Source: Actinomycetota bacterium (GTDB taxonomy: Bacteria > Actinomycetota > Acidimicrobiia > Acidimicrobiales > Ilumatobacteraceae). From it: a stretch of DNA of 64,000 bases. The stretch lies in NCBI GenBank assembly GCA_030645495.1, contig JAUSLV010000026.1, positions 124,001-188,000 on the forward strand, read 5' to 3'. Below are positions 52,045 to 63,005 of this stretch, piece by piece. The notes beneath the pieces were generated by a model, which worked only from the letters and a program-made list of their open reading frames with translations, ran no database searches and was not told the DNA's origin. Position numbers and translations under genes: made by a program. Numbering within the stretch: position 1 is the first letter of the stretch; each line of letters starts with the position of its first letter.

Positions 52045-53565
52045 CTACTCGACGCGGGCGGTGATCGTATGGTGGCCGGTGGCGCCGTCGGGGGCCGGGG
52101 AGGCTTCGTCGGCGGTCTGCGTCTCGCCGTTCTTGTCGGTGGCGCGCACCTGGATCTCGTGCTCGCCGGGGGCGGCATCCCACTCGAAGATCCACTGCCG
52201 CCACGCGTCGTCAGTGACGTCGGTGCCCAAGCGAGCCTCGCGCCACTCGCCGCCGTCGACGCGCACTTCCACCTTCTCGATACCGCGGTACTGGGCCCAG
52301 GCGATACCGGCGATCGCGTGCGTGCCGGCCGCCAACCGCTGCCCGTTGCGCGGCACGTCGATGCGCGACTGGGTCTTGATCGGCGCGTCGCGCGACCACC
52401 CTCGCGGCACCCAATAGCCCTGACGGTCCCAGTCGGTGAGCGTGATCTCCGACAGCCACTTGGTGGCGCTCACGTAGCCGTACAGGCCCGGTACCACCAG
52501 GCGCGCTGGGTAGCCGTGCTCGAGCGGCAGGGTCTCGCCGTTCATGCCCACGGCGATCATCGCGTCGCGGCCGTCGAACGCGGCCGCCACGGGGAACCCG
52601 CACGTCCAGCCGTCGAGGCTGGTGCTGAACACCTGCTGCGCCTCGTCGTGCACTCCGGCCTGATCGAGCAGGTCGGCGAGCATCACGCCCCGCCACACGG
52701 CGTTGCCGATGTACTTGCCACCAACAGCGTTGCTGACGCAGCACAGCGTGACCATCCGCTCGACCTGCGGCATCGCCAGTAGGTCGGCATAGCTGAACGA
52801 CACCTCGCGCTCGACCATCCCGTTGATCGTGACCCGCCACGAATCGACGTCGATGCGTGGGAACGACAGCGCAGTGTCGATGCGGTAGAAGTTGCCGTTG
52901 GGGGTGATGAAGGGCGTGTCGTCGAACACCTGGGCGCCGCGGGGCGTGTCGTCGGAGGGGCCGGGCAGCGTGGGCAGGGGGGCGCTGGCGTCCTCCCGGA
53001 TCGCAGCAACTCGTCGACGCTCGATCGCCACCCCGAGGCCGCCGATCGCCACTGCTCCGGCCGCCGTGGCACCACCGGCGATGAGGAAGCGGCGCCGATC
53101 CCAGCCCAGCGGCACACGCGATTCGTGCGGGTATTCCACCGTCGGGGGCCGTTGGCGCACGAGTCGGTGCAGCACCATGGCCCCCACCACTGCACCCAGC
53201 AAGCTCGGCACGCCGGCCCCCGCTGACTCGGTGGGTCGGTGCGCGGCGGCCAGCGCGCCCACGACGCCGAACACGCCGATACCGGCCATGCCGATGACCG
53301 GCCGCGCGGCCGACAAGAACCCGACGCCCAACGCTGCGAGCGCCAAGATCGTGATGATCCCGATGCGCAGCGCCAACTTGTCGTCGGTGCCGAACTGCTC
53401 GATCGCCCACTCCTTCACCCACCGCGGAGCGCGATCGATCACCTCGCTGCCCACAGCATCGATCGGTGAGGCGACCTCGGTGATCGCGGCAGCGAGCATG
53501 CCGACCGCGACGGCCAGCGCGCCGGACACCAGACCTGCAAGGGATGCTGAATGACCGCGCGTCAC
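52045..53565 (-). CDS. Membrane-anchored sulfite-oxidase-family molybdopterin enzyme
   Basis: 506 residues. Four hydrophobic segments occupy residues 8-28, 65-84, 90-108 and 119-133, then a Tat-like motif WDRRRFLIAGG (156-166) with a fifth hydrophobic stretch. The Mo-cofactor domain follows with the ligand Cys286 in LCCVSNAVGG, DLLDQAGV, GYPARLVVPGLYGY and KWLSEI, and then a Mo-dimerisation domain. Such enzymes oxidise sulfite or reduce oxidised Met-type substrates outside the cell. The internal twin-arginine suggests Tat-assisted export of the folded domain. The GTG is 6 nt from TAGTTT (53572-53577 on the minus strand). Confidence 0.9.
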   Translation of the reverse strand: MTRGHSASLAGLVSGALAVAVGMLAAAITEVASPIDAVGSEVIDRAPRWVKEWAIEQFGTDDKLALRIGIITILALAALGVGFLSAARPVIGMAGIGVFGVVGALAAAHRPTESAGAGVPSLLGAVVGAMVLHRLVRQRPPTVEYPHESRVPLGWDRRRFLIAGGATAAGAVAIGGLGVAIERRRVAAIREDASAPLPTLPGPSDDTPRGAQVFDDTPFITPNGNFYRIDTALSFPRIDVDSWRVTINGMVEREVSFSYADLLAMPQVERMVTLCCVSNAVGGKYIGNAVWRGVMLADLLDQAGVHDEAQQVFSTSLDGWTCGFPVAAAFDGRDAMIAVGMNGETLPLEHGYPARLVVPGLYGYVSATKWLSEITLTDWDRQGYWVPRGWSRDAPIKTQSRIDVPRNGQRLAAGTHAIAGIAWAQYRGIEKVEVRVDGGEWREARLGTDVTDDAWRQWIFEWDAAPGEHEIQVRATDKNGETQTADEASPAPDGATGHHTITARVE

Positions 53566-53574
53566 CCGGCCAAA

Positions 53575-54843
<1,269 letters not shown>

Positions 54844-54992
54844 GTTGTTCCCTTCGGCGACACGTGCTGATGCGTACAGGGGGCTTTCTCCCCCAACCGT
54901 TGAGACTAGCGGTGCCATTCGCGGACCTACCCAATCCAAGTGACGGTTCTGTCAGGGGCCGCCGCAGCCGCCGACGGGCGCTGACCGACGCC

Positions 54993-56336
54993 CTAGAGCG
55001 GGGTGTTGTCGTGCGGCCGAGGCTGGATGCGCTCGCGCTTGTCGATCAGCATCTTCAGCGCCTCGCCGATGAGTTCGCGTGTCTCGGACGGCTGCACGAC
55101 GGCGTCGACATAGCCGCGCTCGGCGGCGATGTACGGGTTCAACAACCGTTCGGTGTAGTCGGCCTCGAACGCGGCTCGCTCTTGCGGGGTGGCCCGCCGT
55201 TGCAGGATGGCGGCGGCCTGCCCGGCACCCATGACGGCGAGTTCCGCCCAGGGCCACGCCAGGCACAGGTCGTTGCCCATCCGCTTCGAGTCCATCACGA
55301 TGTAGGCGCCGCCGTAGCTCTTGCGCAGGATCACGCAGATGCGCGGCACCGTGGCGCGGCCATAGGCGAACACCAGCTGCGCGCCATGGCGGATCATGCC
55401 GCGCCACTCGAGATCCTTGCCGGGGTAGAAGCCGGGCGTGTCGACGAGCGTGATGAGCGGCAGGTTGAACGCGTCGCACATGGCGACGAAGCGAGCGCTC
55501 TTCTGCGATGCGGGGATGTCGAGCGTGCCGGCCAGCGCCAGCGGCTGGTTGGCCACCACACCCACCGGCATACCGCCGATGGTGGTGAGCGCAGTGACCA
55601 CGTTGCCGGCCCAGCGTGGGCGCAGTTCGAGTAGGTCGCCATCATCGGCGAGGGCCCGGATGACGGCGCGCACGTCGTAGCTGCCGGTGGACGACGCAGG
55701 GATCAGTTCGCCGGCCTCCGGCGTCTGGCGACTGATGGGGTCGTCGGTCGGCCAGGTGGGCGGCTCGTCGTCGTTGTGCTGAGGGAAGTAGGCGAGGATC
55801 ATCCCCGCCGACTCGATCGCGGCCTGCAGGTCGGCAGCCACCAATGTGGCGGCGCCGCTGTAGCGGGCGTGGGTGGTGGCCCCGCCGAGCTCGTCGTTGT
55901 CGATCGCCACGCCGGTGAACTCGGTGACCATCGTGGGGCCGCTGACGAAGGCGTAGGCGCCCTCGGTCATCACCACATGGTCGGCGATGCCCAACAACAG
56001 GGCCGGGCCCGACACCGCCGGGCCGTCGACGATCAGGATCGTGGGCACCACGCCCGAGCAATCGGCCAGCGCTTTGGCGGCGCGACCCCAGCCGTGCAGC
56101 GCCGGGAAGCCCTCGACGATGTCGGCGCCGCTGGAGCGCAGCACTCCGATCAACGGCATGCGCTTGGTGAGGGCGGTGACGGCGGCGACCTCGAGCATCG
56201 ACGAGGCCTCGCTGGTGAGCGCGCCTTTGCGATCGGTGGCGTCGACTTCGACCCACACGACGTCGCGGCCCTCGAAGCCGCGCACGTCGACACGGACCGA
56301 GCCGGGAACCTTGCTGCGGAGTGCGATGTCGACCAT
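54993..56336 (-). CDS. Acyl-CoA carboxylase carboxyltransferase subunit
   Basis: 447 residues, shorter than the 500-550 of AccD/PccB proteins, with a compact first half. The crotonase-type halves show VDGPAVSGPALLLGIADHVVMT (N-terminal half) and the C-terminal biotin-side signature with LVDTPGFYPGKDLEWRGMIR, KSYGGAYIVMDSK and WPWAELAVMGAGQAAAI. It transfers CO2 from carboxybiotin to acetyl-, propionyl- or another acyl-CoA. No biotin carboxylase gene is nearby. TAGTCT (56346-56351 on the minus strand) lies 9 nt from the ATG, inside the end of the LysR gene. Confidence 0.9.
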   Translation of the reverse strand: MVDIALRSKVPGSVRVDVRGFEGRDVVWVEVDATDRKGALTSEASSMLEVAAVTALTKRMPLIGVLRSSGADIVEGFPALHGWGRAAKALADCSGVVPTILIVDGPAVSGPALLLGIADHVVMTEGAYAFVSGPTMVTEFTGVAIDNDELGGATTHARYSGAATLVAADLQAAIESAGMILAYFPQHNDDEPPTWPTDDPISRQTPEAGELIPASSTGSYDVRAVIRALADDGDLLELRPRWAGNVVTALTTIGGMPVGVVANQPLALAGTLDIPASQKSARFVAMCDAFNLPLITLVDTPGFYPGKDLEWRGMIRHGAQLVFAYGRATVPRICVILRKSYGGAYIVMDSKRMGNDLCLAWPWAELAVMGAGQAAAILQRRATPQERAAFEADYTERLLNPYIAAERGYVDAVVQPSETRELIGEALKMLIDKRERIQPRPHDNTPL

Positions 56337-56348
56337 CAGGGCAAGAGA

Positions 56349-57287
56349 CTAGACAGCGCGGCCCTGCGGCACCGCTTCCGGGCCGACGTACACACCCGGC
56401 TGTTCGGCGCCCTGGCCGGCGATCACTTCGCGCAGCACGCCGAGGAGCGCGCGTGTGGGCGCCCCCGGTGTGGGGCGCCGCCGCTGCACCCAGCCCACGA
56501 CGCGACGTGGCAGTTCGGGTACGCCCACGCGAGTGAAGTCGGCCTTCAGCCAGCGGGGCACGGCGGTGGCGGGCACGATCGTGGCGCCGAAGCCCTCGAA
56601 GGCCAGCGACGTCAACAGGCGAACGCCGTCGATCTCCACCTGCGTCTGCATTTCCACCCCGGCGCTGCCGGCCGCGCGATCGATCATCCGCCGCAGCACC
56701 GTGCCGCGGGGTGGCAGCATCAGCGGTTCGGCGGCGAGTTCGGCCAGCGTGACCGTCTGGCGGTTGGAGAGGTGGTGGCTGCCGTGCATCAGCAGCACGA
56801 GGTCTTCGGCGAACAGCGGCTCGACCTCCACCTCGGGGTCGTCGACCGGCAGGTGCACCATGGCGGCATCGATGTGGCCGGCCAGCAGGCGGGGGAGCAG
56901 GTTGGTGGTGTTGCCTTCGTGCACGGTGACGTGCACCAACGGGTGCTGCACGGACAGCCGGGTCAGCAGTTGCGGCAGCATCCAGCGGGCGGTGGTGCCG
57001 ATCACGCCCAACCGGGTGTCGCCGCGCACCTCGTCGCCGCGGCTCGCCATCTCGGCGGAAATGTCGTCGAGTTCGTGGAGGATCCGCCTGGCCCGTTCCA
57101 CCACGAGCACGCCGTCCTCGGTGAGAATGCCGCGCTGGCGATCAACGAGGGTGACACCGAGCTCGCGTTCCAAGCGGGCGATGTGGCCGCTGACGTTGGA
57201 CTGCACGGTGTACAGCGCTCGAGCGGCAGCTGAGAACGAGCCGTGGTCGGCGATCGCGACCAGACTGTTGAGCTGTCGAAGATCCAT
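56349..57287 (-). CDS. LysR-family transcriptional regulator
   Basis: 312 residues. The winged helix-turn-helix (DLRQLNSLVAIADHGSFSAA, about 2-21) has the typical AARALYTVQSNVSGHIARLE recognition region, followed by an effector domain with RLGVIGTTARWMLP and SLAFEGFGATIVPA. It lies just upstream of the carboxyltransferase gene on the same strand (12 nt gap), so it may control it, and it diverges from the 6C-like RNA promoter. Start ATG 57287; GTG 57290 is an alternative. TATCGT sits 8 nt from the ATG. Confidence 0.92.
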   Translation of the reverse strand: MDLRQLNSLVAIADHGSFSAAARALYTVQSNVSGHIARLERELGVTLVDRQRGILTEDGVLVVERARRILHELDDISAEMASRGDEVRGDTRLGVIGTTARWMLPQLLTRLSVQHPLVHVTVHEGNTTNLLPRLLAGHIDAAMVHLPVDDPEVEVEPLFAEDLVLLMHGSHHLSNRQTVTLAELAAEPLMLPPRGTVLRRMIDRAAGSAGVEMQTQVEIDGVRLLTSLAFEGFGATIVPATAVPRWLKADFTRVGVPELPRRVVGWVQRRRPTPGAPTRALLGVLREVIAGQGAEQPGVYVGPEAVPQGRAV

Positions 57288-57322
57288 CACGAAAAACGAT
57301 ACCGACTATCCGCGAATACTGG

Positions 57323-57351
57323 TTGAAAGATCGCCAGCGCTCGTGCATACT
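57323..57351 (+). promoter_or_regulatory. Promoter of 6C-like small RNA
   Basis: TTGAAA (57323-57328), 17-nt spacer and CATACT (57346-57351) match the vegetative consensus well and place the transcript start near 57358. It is divergent from the LysR start at 57287, so a LysR-type protein could bind between them. Confidence 0.65.
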
Positions 57352-57357
57352 TTCACA

Positions 57358-57475
57358 TGTTGATCGAAGCGAATCAGCCCCCAATGATTCGCTCGTCAAG
57401 AACCCCACAATGTGGCTCCCCCAGCCACAGGGTTCAAGGTTGAGAGGCCCCGGCTCCCCCAGCCGGGGCCTTTCC
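57358..57475 (+). ncRNA. 6C-like small RNA
   Basis: Three perfect stem-loops follow the promoter: GCGAATCA/TGATTCGC (57369-57376, 57385-57392), TGTGGCT/AGCCACA (57411-57417, 57423-57429) and AGGCCCCGGCT/AGCCGGGGCCT (57445-57455, 57461-57471). The second and third share GGCTCCCCCAGCC with an all-C loop, and the third ends in TTT like a terminator. Paired hairpins with C-rich loops define the actinobacterial 6C RNA, which binds G-rich ribosome sites in mRNAs in mycobacteria. The loops here have five rather than six C. A 28-codon ORF from 57357 is probably not translated. Confidence 0.75.
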
Positions 57476-57498
57476 CGTTCTCCAGTACAGTGTCGCCC

Positions 57499-58938
57499 GT
57501 GACCAAGGGCGCCGCGTTCTTCGACCTCGACCGAACACTGTTGGCGGGTGCCTCGGGCGAAGTGTTCGCGGGGGCGATGCGCGAGGCCGGCATCGGCAGC
57601 GGTCCGTTCCCGGGCGAGGCGGCGCTGTTCAAGCTGTTCAACACGATCGGCGAGACCTTGCCGTCGATGCTGATCGCCCGCCAGGCCGTGGCGATGGCCA
57701 AGGGGCATTCGCAGGCCACGACGCTGGCCGCCGCAACGAAGGTGGCGCCCGCGTTGGCGACCATGGTGCAGCCGCTGGCCGCGCCGTTGTTCGCCGAGCA
57801 CCGGGCCGCCGGGCGAATGGTGGTGTTGGCCACCACCACGCCGTACGACCTGGTGAAGCCGCTGGCCGACCTGCTGGGCCTCGACGACGTGGTGGCAACG
57901 CGGCACAGGGTGCTGCCCGACGGCACGTACGACGGGTCGCTCGAAGGCCCCTTCGCATGGAGCGCCGGCAAGTTGGCGGCCGTGCGCGATTGGGCGCAGC
58001 AGCACGATGTCAGCCTGGGCGACAGCTACGCGTACTCCGACAGCGTGTTCGACACGCCGCTGCTGGCCGCGGTCGGGCACCCCTTCGTCGTCAACCCCGA
58101 TCCGCGCATGGCGGTGATGGCCGCTGCTCGCCGGTGGCCGGTGATCGACCTCGCCTCCGGGTCGGTCGGCATGGCCAAGATCCCCGTGGTGAACATGGAG
58201 ATCCAGCGGCTCGCGCTCAGCTTCGTGCACCCGCTCTTGTTCCCCTACGCGAAGTTCCGCATCAGCGGTGTCGAGAACATCCCCACCGATGGCGGGGCGA
58301 TCATCGTGGGGAACCACCGCAGCTACTTCGACCCGGCGGCCATCGCGATGGCGATCGCGCGCACGAATCGCACGGTGCGGTTCCTCGGGAAGAAGGAGGT
58401 GTTCGACGCACCGGTGGTCGGCCAGATCGCTGCGGCAATGGGGGGTATTCGCGTGGATCGTGGCACCGGCGACGACACGCCGCTGCTCGCCGCAACCGAT
58501 GCCCTGCACGCCGGCGACCTGGTGGCGTTGATGCCGCAAGGCACGATCCCGCGGGGCCGGGCGTTCTACGAGCCGGTGCTGAAGGGTCGCTGGGGCGCTG
58601 CTCGCCTGGCTGCACTCACCAAGGCCCCGGTGATTCCCGTGGGTCTGTGGGGCACCGAAAAGGTGTGGCCGCGGTCGGCCCGCCTGCCCAACGTGTTGAA
58701 CGTGCTCAACCCACCCTCGATCACGATCACGGTGGGCCAGCCGGTGAAGCTGGCGTATCGCAGCGCCGATGCCGACACGAAGCGGATCATGAAGGCGATC
58801 ATGGCGTTGTTGCCGCCCGAGGCCCACGAGCGACGCGAACCCACGGCAGAGGAGATCGCTCGCGCGCTGCCGTCCGGTGTCGGCGAGGAAGCGGTCGATT
58901 CGGCTCACGAAGCAGCTCGGCGGCCGGGCACCGATTGA
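57499..58938 (+). CDS. HAD-IB hydrolase / acyltransferase fusion protein
   Basis: 479 residues. The N-terminal HAD-superfamily IB domain (FDLDRTLLAG, with DLDRT at about 8-14; GDSYAYSDSVFDTPLL later) is followed from about residue 245 by a PlsC-type acyltransferase with NHRSYFD (HX4D) and MPQGTIPRGRAFY, where Gln replaces the Glu of EGTR. Mycobacteria have similar fusions (Rv2483c type) in phospholipid synthesis. The HAD part could dephosphorylate the product or a serine-like substrate. The GTG is 7 nt after TACAGT (57486-57491), leaderless, just beyond the 6C terminator. Confidence 0.9.
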   Translation: MTKGAAFFDLDRTLLAGASGEVFAGAMREAGIGSGPFPGEAALFKLFNTIGETLPSMLIARQAVAMAKGHSQATTLAAATKVAPALATMVQPLAAPLFAEHRAAGRMVVLATTTPYDLVKPLADLLGLDDVVATRHRVLPDGTYDGSLEGPFAWSAGKLAAVRDWAQQHDVSLGDSYAYSDSVFDTPLLAAVGHPFVVNPDPRMAVMAAARRWPVIDLASGSVGMAKIPVVNMEIQRLALSFVHPLLFPYAKFRISGVENIPTDGGAIIVGNHRSYFDPAAIAMAIARTNRTVRFLGKKEVFDAPVVGQIAAAMGGIRVDRGTGDDTPLLAATDALHAGDLVALMPQGTIPRGRAFYEPVLKGRWGAARLAALTKAPVIPVGLWGTEKVWPRSARLPNVLNVLNPPSITITVGQPVKLAYRSADADTKRIMKAIMALLPPEAHERREPTAEEIARALPSGVGEEAVDSAHEAARRPGTD

Positions 58939-58997
58939 CCGGCCGGCCTCGAGCCGTCAGCGAGGGGCACTTCGGGGCGATTGCTAGTGTTCCAGCC

Positions 58998-59693
58998 ATG
59001 GACCGGCGCACGTCGATGGTCGCTCTCGCCACCGTCGCCGGTGTGCTGGTGTTGGCGCTCGCCGCATCCTCTGGGCCGACACGACTGTGGGTGACCCCAG
59101 CAGGGAACGACTCGCCGGCCAGTGGCGGAGCCGGACCAGGTTCGACCATTCCGGCGAGCACGCCTGATGACGATTCGACCGACCTGATGCAGTGGCCGAA
59201 CTGGGTCGGCGGGGTGCTGCAGGTCGTTGCCTTCGGCCTCGTTGCGCTGGTCGTGTTGGCCTACCTCGCTTCCGACAAGTGGGCCCCGCGAATTCCCATG
59301 CGGTGGCAGAAGAGGCTCCGCCGCCGGCATGGCGGTTTCGAAGCGCTGCCGACGGTGCGTGACCCCCAGTCGGTCGTCGATGTGCAGGCGGCGCAGTCCG
59401 CGCTGCTGGGCGGAACCCCGCGCAACTCGATCGTCGCGTGCTGGATGCAACTCGAACGTGGTGCCGCGGCGGCTGGGCTGGCGCGCCTGCCTGCCGAGAC
59501 ACCGACCGAGTACGTCGAGCGGGTGGTGGCATCGGCATCGATCGACCCGGCACCTGTCGGCGAGTTGGGGGCGTTGTACCGCGAGGCCCGCTTCTCGCAG
59601 CACGAGTTGAGCGAAGCGCACCGAACTCGCGCTGCGTCAGCGCTTGCTCGCGTGGTCGCCGCGCTGCACCTCCCGGTCGGCGTGCCGACATGA
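58998..59693 (+). CDS. DUF4129-containing membrane protein
   Basis: 231 residues. Helix 1 (about 8-24) may be a signal anchor; a Ser/Pro/Asp-rich external loop leads to helix 2 (about 70-90, VLQVVAFGLVALVVLAYLA), then a cytoplasmic domain with NSIVACWMQLERGAAAAGL, ETPTEYVERVV and LGALYREARFSQHEL, the DUF4129 pattern found next to MoxR/DUF58/transglutaminase genes. First gene of the envelope operon to 62985. The ATG is 7 nt after TAGTGT (58985-58990), leaderless. Confidence 0.82.
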   Translation: MDRRTSMVALATVAGVLVLALAASSGPTRLWVTPAGNDSPASGGAGPGSTIPASTPDDDSTDLMQWPNWVGGVLQVVAFGLVALVVLAYLASDKWAPRIPMRWQKRLRRRHGGFEALPTVRDPQSVVDVQAAQSALLGGTPRNSIVACWMQLERGAAAAGLARLPAETPTEYVERVVASASIDPAPVGELGALYREARFSQHELSEAHRTRAASALARVVAALHLPVGVPT

Positions 59694-60151
59694 CTCGGCG
59701 CAGGGCCTGCTGGTTGCCGGCTGTGTGGTTCGTGCTCGCAGTGTCGTTGTGGGCCACGGATGCGCAGCCGGCGGTGCTGCCGCTCGGTGCGATCGTGCTC
59801 GTTGCCGGTGCCGCCGTGTTCGTCACCGTCGACGTGGCCAAGGGCATCCGCCGCATCGAGTGGACGCCTGGCGTTCGGCGCTCGGGACCCGTCGACGATC
59901 CGCGAGTGGTCGCCCTCCGTCGGCAGCTCGATGCCTCACGGTGGTCCGGTTCCACCGACCTGCACGACCTGCTCGTCGAACTGGCCGACGACCGGCTGCT
60001 GGCTCACCACGGGATCGACCGGGCAGCGGCGCCGTCGGCGGCTGCGGGCGTGCTGCCACCGAGTGTGCGACGGCTGGTCGACGGCCGCCGACGCGAAGCA
60101 ATCAGCATGCGCGACCTGCAGCGGATCGTGACCGACATTGAAGCGTTGTGA
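59690..60151 (+). CDS. Small membrane protein of MoxR/DUF58 operon, unknown
   Basis: 153 residues. Two adjacent hydrophobic helices (about 8-24 and 28-48) are followed by a basic, helical cytoplasmic domain (RRQLDASRWSGSTDLHDLLVELADDRLL, VRRLVDGRRREAISMRDLQRIVTDIEAL). I do not recognise a family. It is locked into the operon by ATGA overlap with the DUF4129 gene and a 13-nt gap to moxR, so it is probably an accessory of the MoxR system. Confidence 0.72.
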   Translation: MTRRRACWLPAVWFVLAVSLWATDAQPAVLPLGAIVLVAGAAVFVTVDVAKGIRRIEWTPGVRRSGPVDDPRVVALRRQLDASRWSGSTDLHDLLVELADDRLLAHHGIDRAAAPSAAAGVLPPSVRRLVDGRRREAISMRDLQRIVTDIEAL

Positions 60152-60164
60152 CCGAAGGGACCCC

Positions 60165-61162
<998 letters not shown>

Positions 61163-61166
<4 letters not shown>

Positions 61167-62458
61167 CCGACGCCGAAGGCTGGCGGCCGACCCCGGCGCA
61201 CCTGCGCGCGGTCGTGGGTGGTGGGTCGCTGGCGGTCGCGGCCGTGATGGCGCGGCGCCCCGACCTGCTGGTGCTGGCCGTCCCGCTGCTGGGAGCGGCC
61301 GTGATGGCGGCTGCTCGGCGCCCCGAGCAAGCGCCGGTGGTCACGCAGTCGATCGATCACGGAGTGCTGCGCGAAGGAGATGCGACGACCTGGCGCATCG
61401 CGGTCGCCGACCCGGAGGGCCGTGTGGAGGACGTCGCGGCCCTGCTGGATGAAGCCGCATGGACCGACCGGCAGCCGGCAACCGGACAGGTGGCGGTGGC
61501 ACTGCACGCGGACGGCGACGAGGCACTGGCCATTGCGATCCGAAGCTCGCACTGGGGGCGGCGGCGGGTGGGCCCGGCGGTGGTGGTGGCGTCGAGCGCG
61601 TGGGCCGGCTTTCGCTGGGTCGGGCGCGACGAAGCGGATGCCCGTTTGCTCGTCACCTTGCCGCAGCCGTCACCGTTCGATGCTGTGGCGCCACCGGTGC
61701 GCACACCCGGTCTGGTCGGGCTCAATCGGTCGCCGCGCGGTGGAAGCGGTACCGAGTTCGCCAGCGTGCGCCCCTTCCAGCCTGGCGACCGGCTGCGACG
61801 GGTGCACTGGCCACAATCGCTGCGCACCGGCACGCTGCACGTGACCTCCACGTGGGCCGATCAGGATCGCCACGTGGTGCTGATGGTCGACGCGCTCACC
61901 GATGTCGGCGTCAGCGGTGGCATCGACGGCCGCGCCTCCAGCCTCGACGTGTCCGTGCGCGCGACGAGTTCGGTGGCCGAGTACTTCATCAGCCACGGCG
62001 ACCGCGTCGGGCTGGTGGTGCTGTCGGCGCGTGGTGTGCGTCGGCTCGCCGCTGCGGCAGGGCACCGGCACCTGCGGCGGGTGCTGGAGGTGTTGGCGTC
62101 GATCGAACGGTCGAGTTCATTGGTCGACGACGGGCGCATGCCACGCGTGCTGGGTGAGGGTGCCCTGGTGGTGCTGCTGTCACCGCTGCTGTCGCCAGCG
62201 TCACTGCAGCGGGCGGCCACGATCGCCGACCGGGGCCTGCAGGTGTTGGTCATCGACTGCCTGCCGGAGCAGATCGCCGAGTGGGCCGACGAGCCACTGA
62301 TAGGGATGACGTGGCGGATCGAGCTGCTGAAGCGAGAGCGTGAACTGGGACGCGCGCGAGCAGCAGGTGTCGCCGTGGTGCCGTGGCACGGGCCGGGCAG
62401 CCTCGACGCGGTGCTGCGCGACGCGCACCACAGCGCTGGCCGTGGGAGGCACCGATGA
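61163..62458 (+). CDS. DUF58 domain membrane protein
   Basis: 431 residues. Two hydrophobic segments near residues 16-32 and 34-48 anchor it. The DUF58 motif is FASVRPFQPGDRLRRVHWPQ (about 206-225), followed by a von Willebrand A-like domain beginning HVVLMVDALTDVG. The usual adhesion-site motif DxSxS is degenerate here (DALTD). It is the partner of the MoxR protein whose stop it overlaps (GTGA). Function: envelope-linked, otherwise unknown. Confidence 0.88.
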
Positions 62459-62985
62459 GCGACCAGTTCTGGCCCGAGTCGTGGCGCCTTGGCACGCGGG
62501 CAAGAGGCGTGGGCCTGTTGCTGCGCCTGCTGGTGGTGCTCGCGCCGGCAGCAGCGCTGGGGTGCACCCGTCTCGCCGCGGACTCCATCCTCGCTATCGA
62601 GGTCGTGGTGATTGCCGCCGCGGCGCTGGTCGCCATCGCACCTGACAGTCACGTCGGGCTGGTCGTGGTGGCGCTGGTCGGCGCCAACTGGTGGGCATCG
62701 GTCGGCGATTTGGCGACGCCATGGTCGATCGGCGTGGCGGCGTCGCTGGCCGTGTTCCATGCCTCGGCCGCCGCGGCGAGTGTGGTTCCGCCGTCCGCGG
62801 TCTGGACCAGGGCGATGTGCCGCCGATGGCTGCAGCGCTGCTCGGTCGTGGTCTGCGGCAGCGCGGCCACGTGGGGTGTCGTGGCCGCAGTGCACGACCA
62901 ACGCGTCGCCGGTGCGCAACTCCTCGTGGCCGCTGCGCTGGTCGTGGCGGCCTCGGGAGCACTGTGGATGCGTGGCGCGTCCTGA
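62455..62985 (+). CDS. Polytopic membrane protein closing the MoxR operon
   Basis: 176 residues with about five hydrophobic helices (about 18-37, 45-62, 66-84, 90-110, 130-146 and a last at 155-172). No recognised motif; RRWLQRC is the main charged loop. By position it replaces the transglutaminase-like membrane protein that often follows DUF58 genes, but it lacks the Cys-His-Asp peptidase domain. It overlaps the DUF58 gene as ATGA. Confidence 0.75.
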   Translation: MSDQFWPESWRLGTRARGVGLLLRLLVVLAPAAALGCTRLAADSILAIEVVVIAAAALVAIAPDSHVGLVVVALVGANWWASVGDLATPWSIGVAASLAVFHASAAAASVVPPSAVWTRAMCRRWLQRCSVVVCGSAATWGVVAAVHDQRVAGAQLLVAAALVVAASGALWMRGAS

Positions 62986-63005
62986 CGTTCGGAGGGGGTC
63001 GTGCG

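Noticed and set aside
57357-57443. 28-codon ORF starting MLIEANQPP inside the 6C-like region
   Set aside because: It has no ribosome site, its start is at or before the predicted transcript start, and it is covered by hairpin arms. Treated as non-coding.
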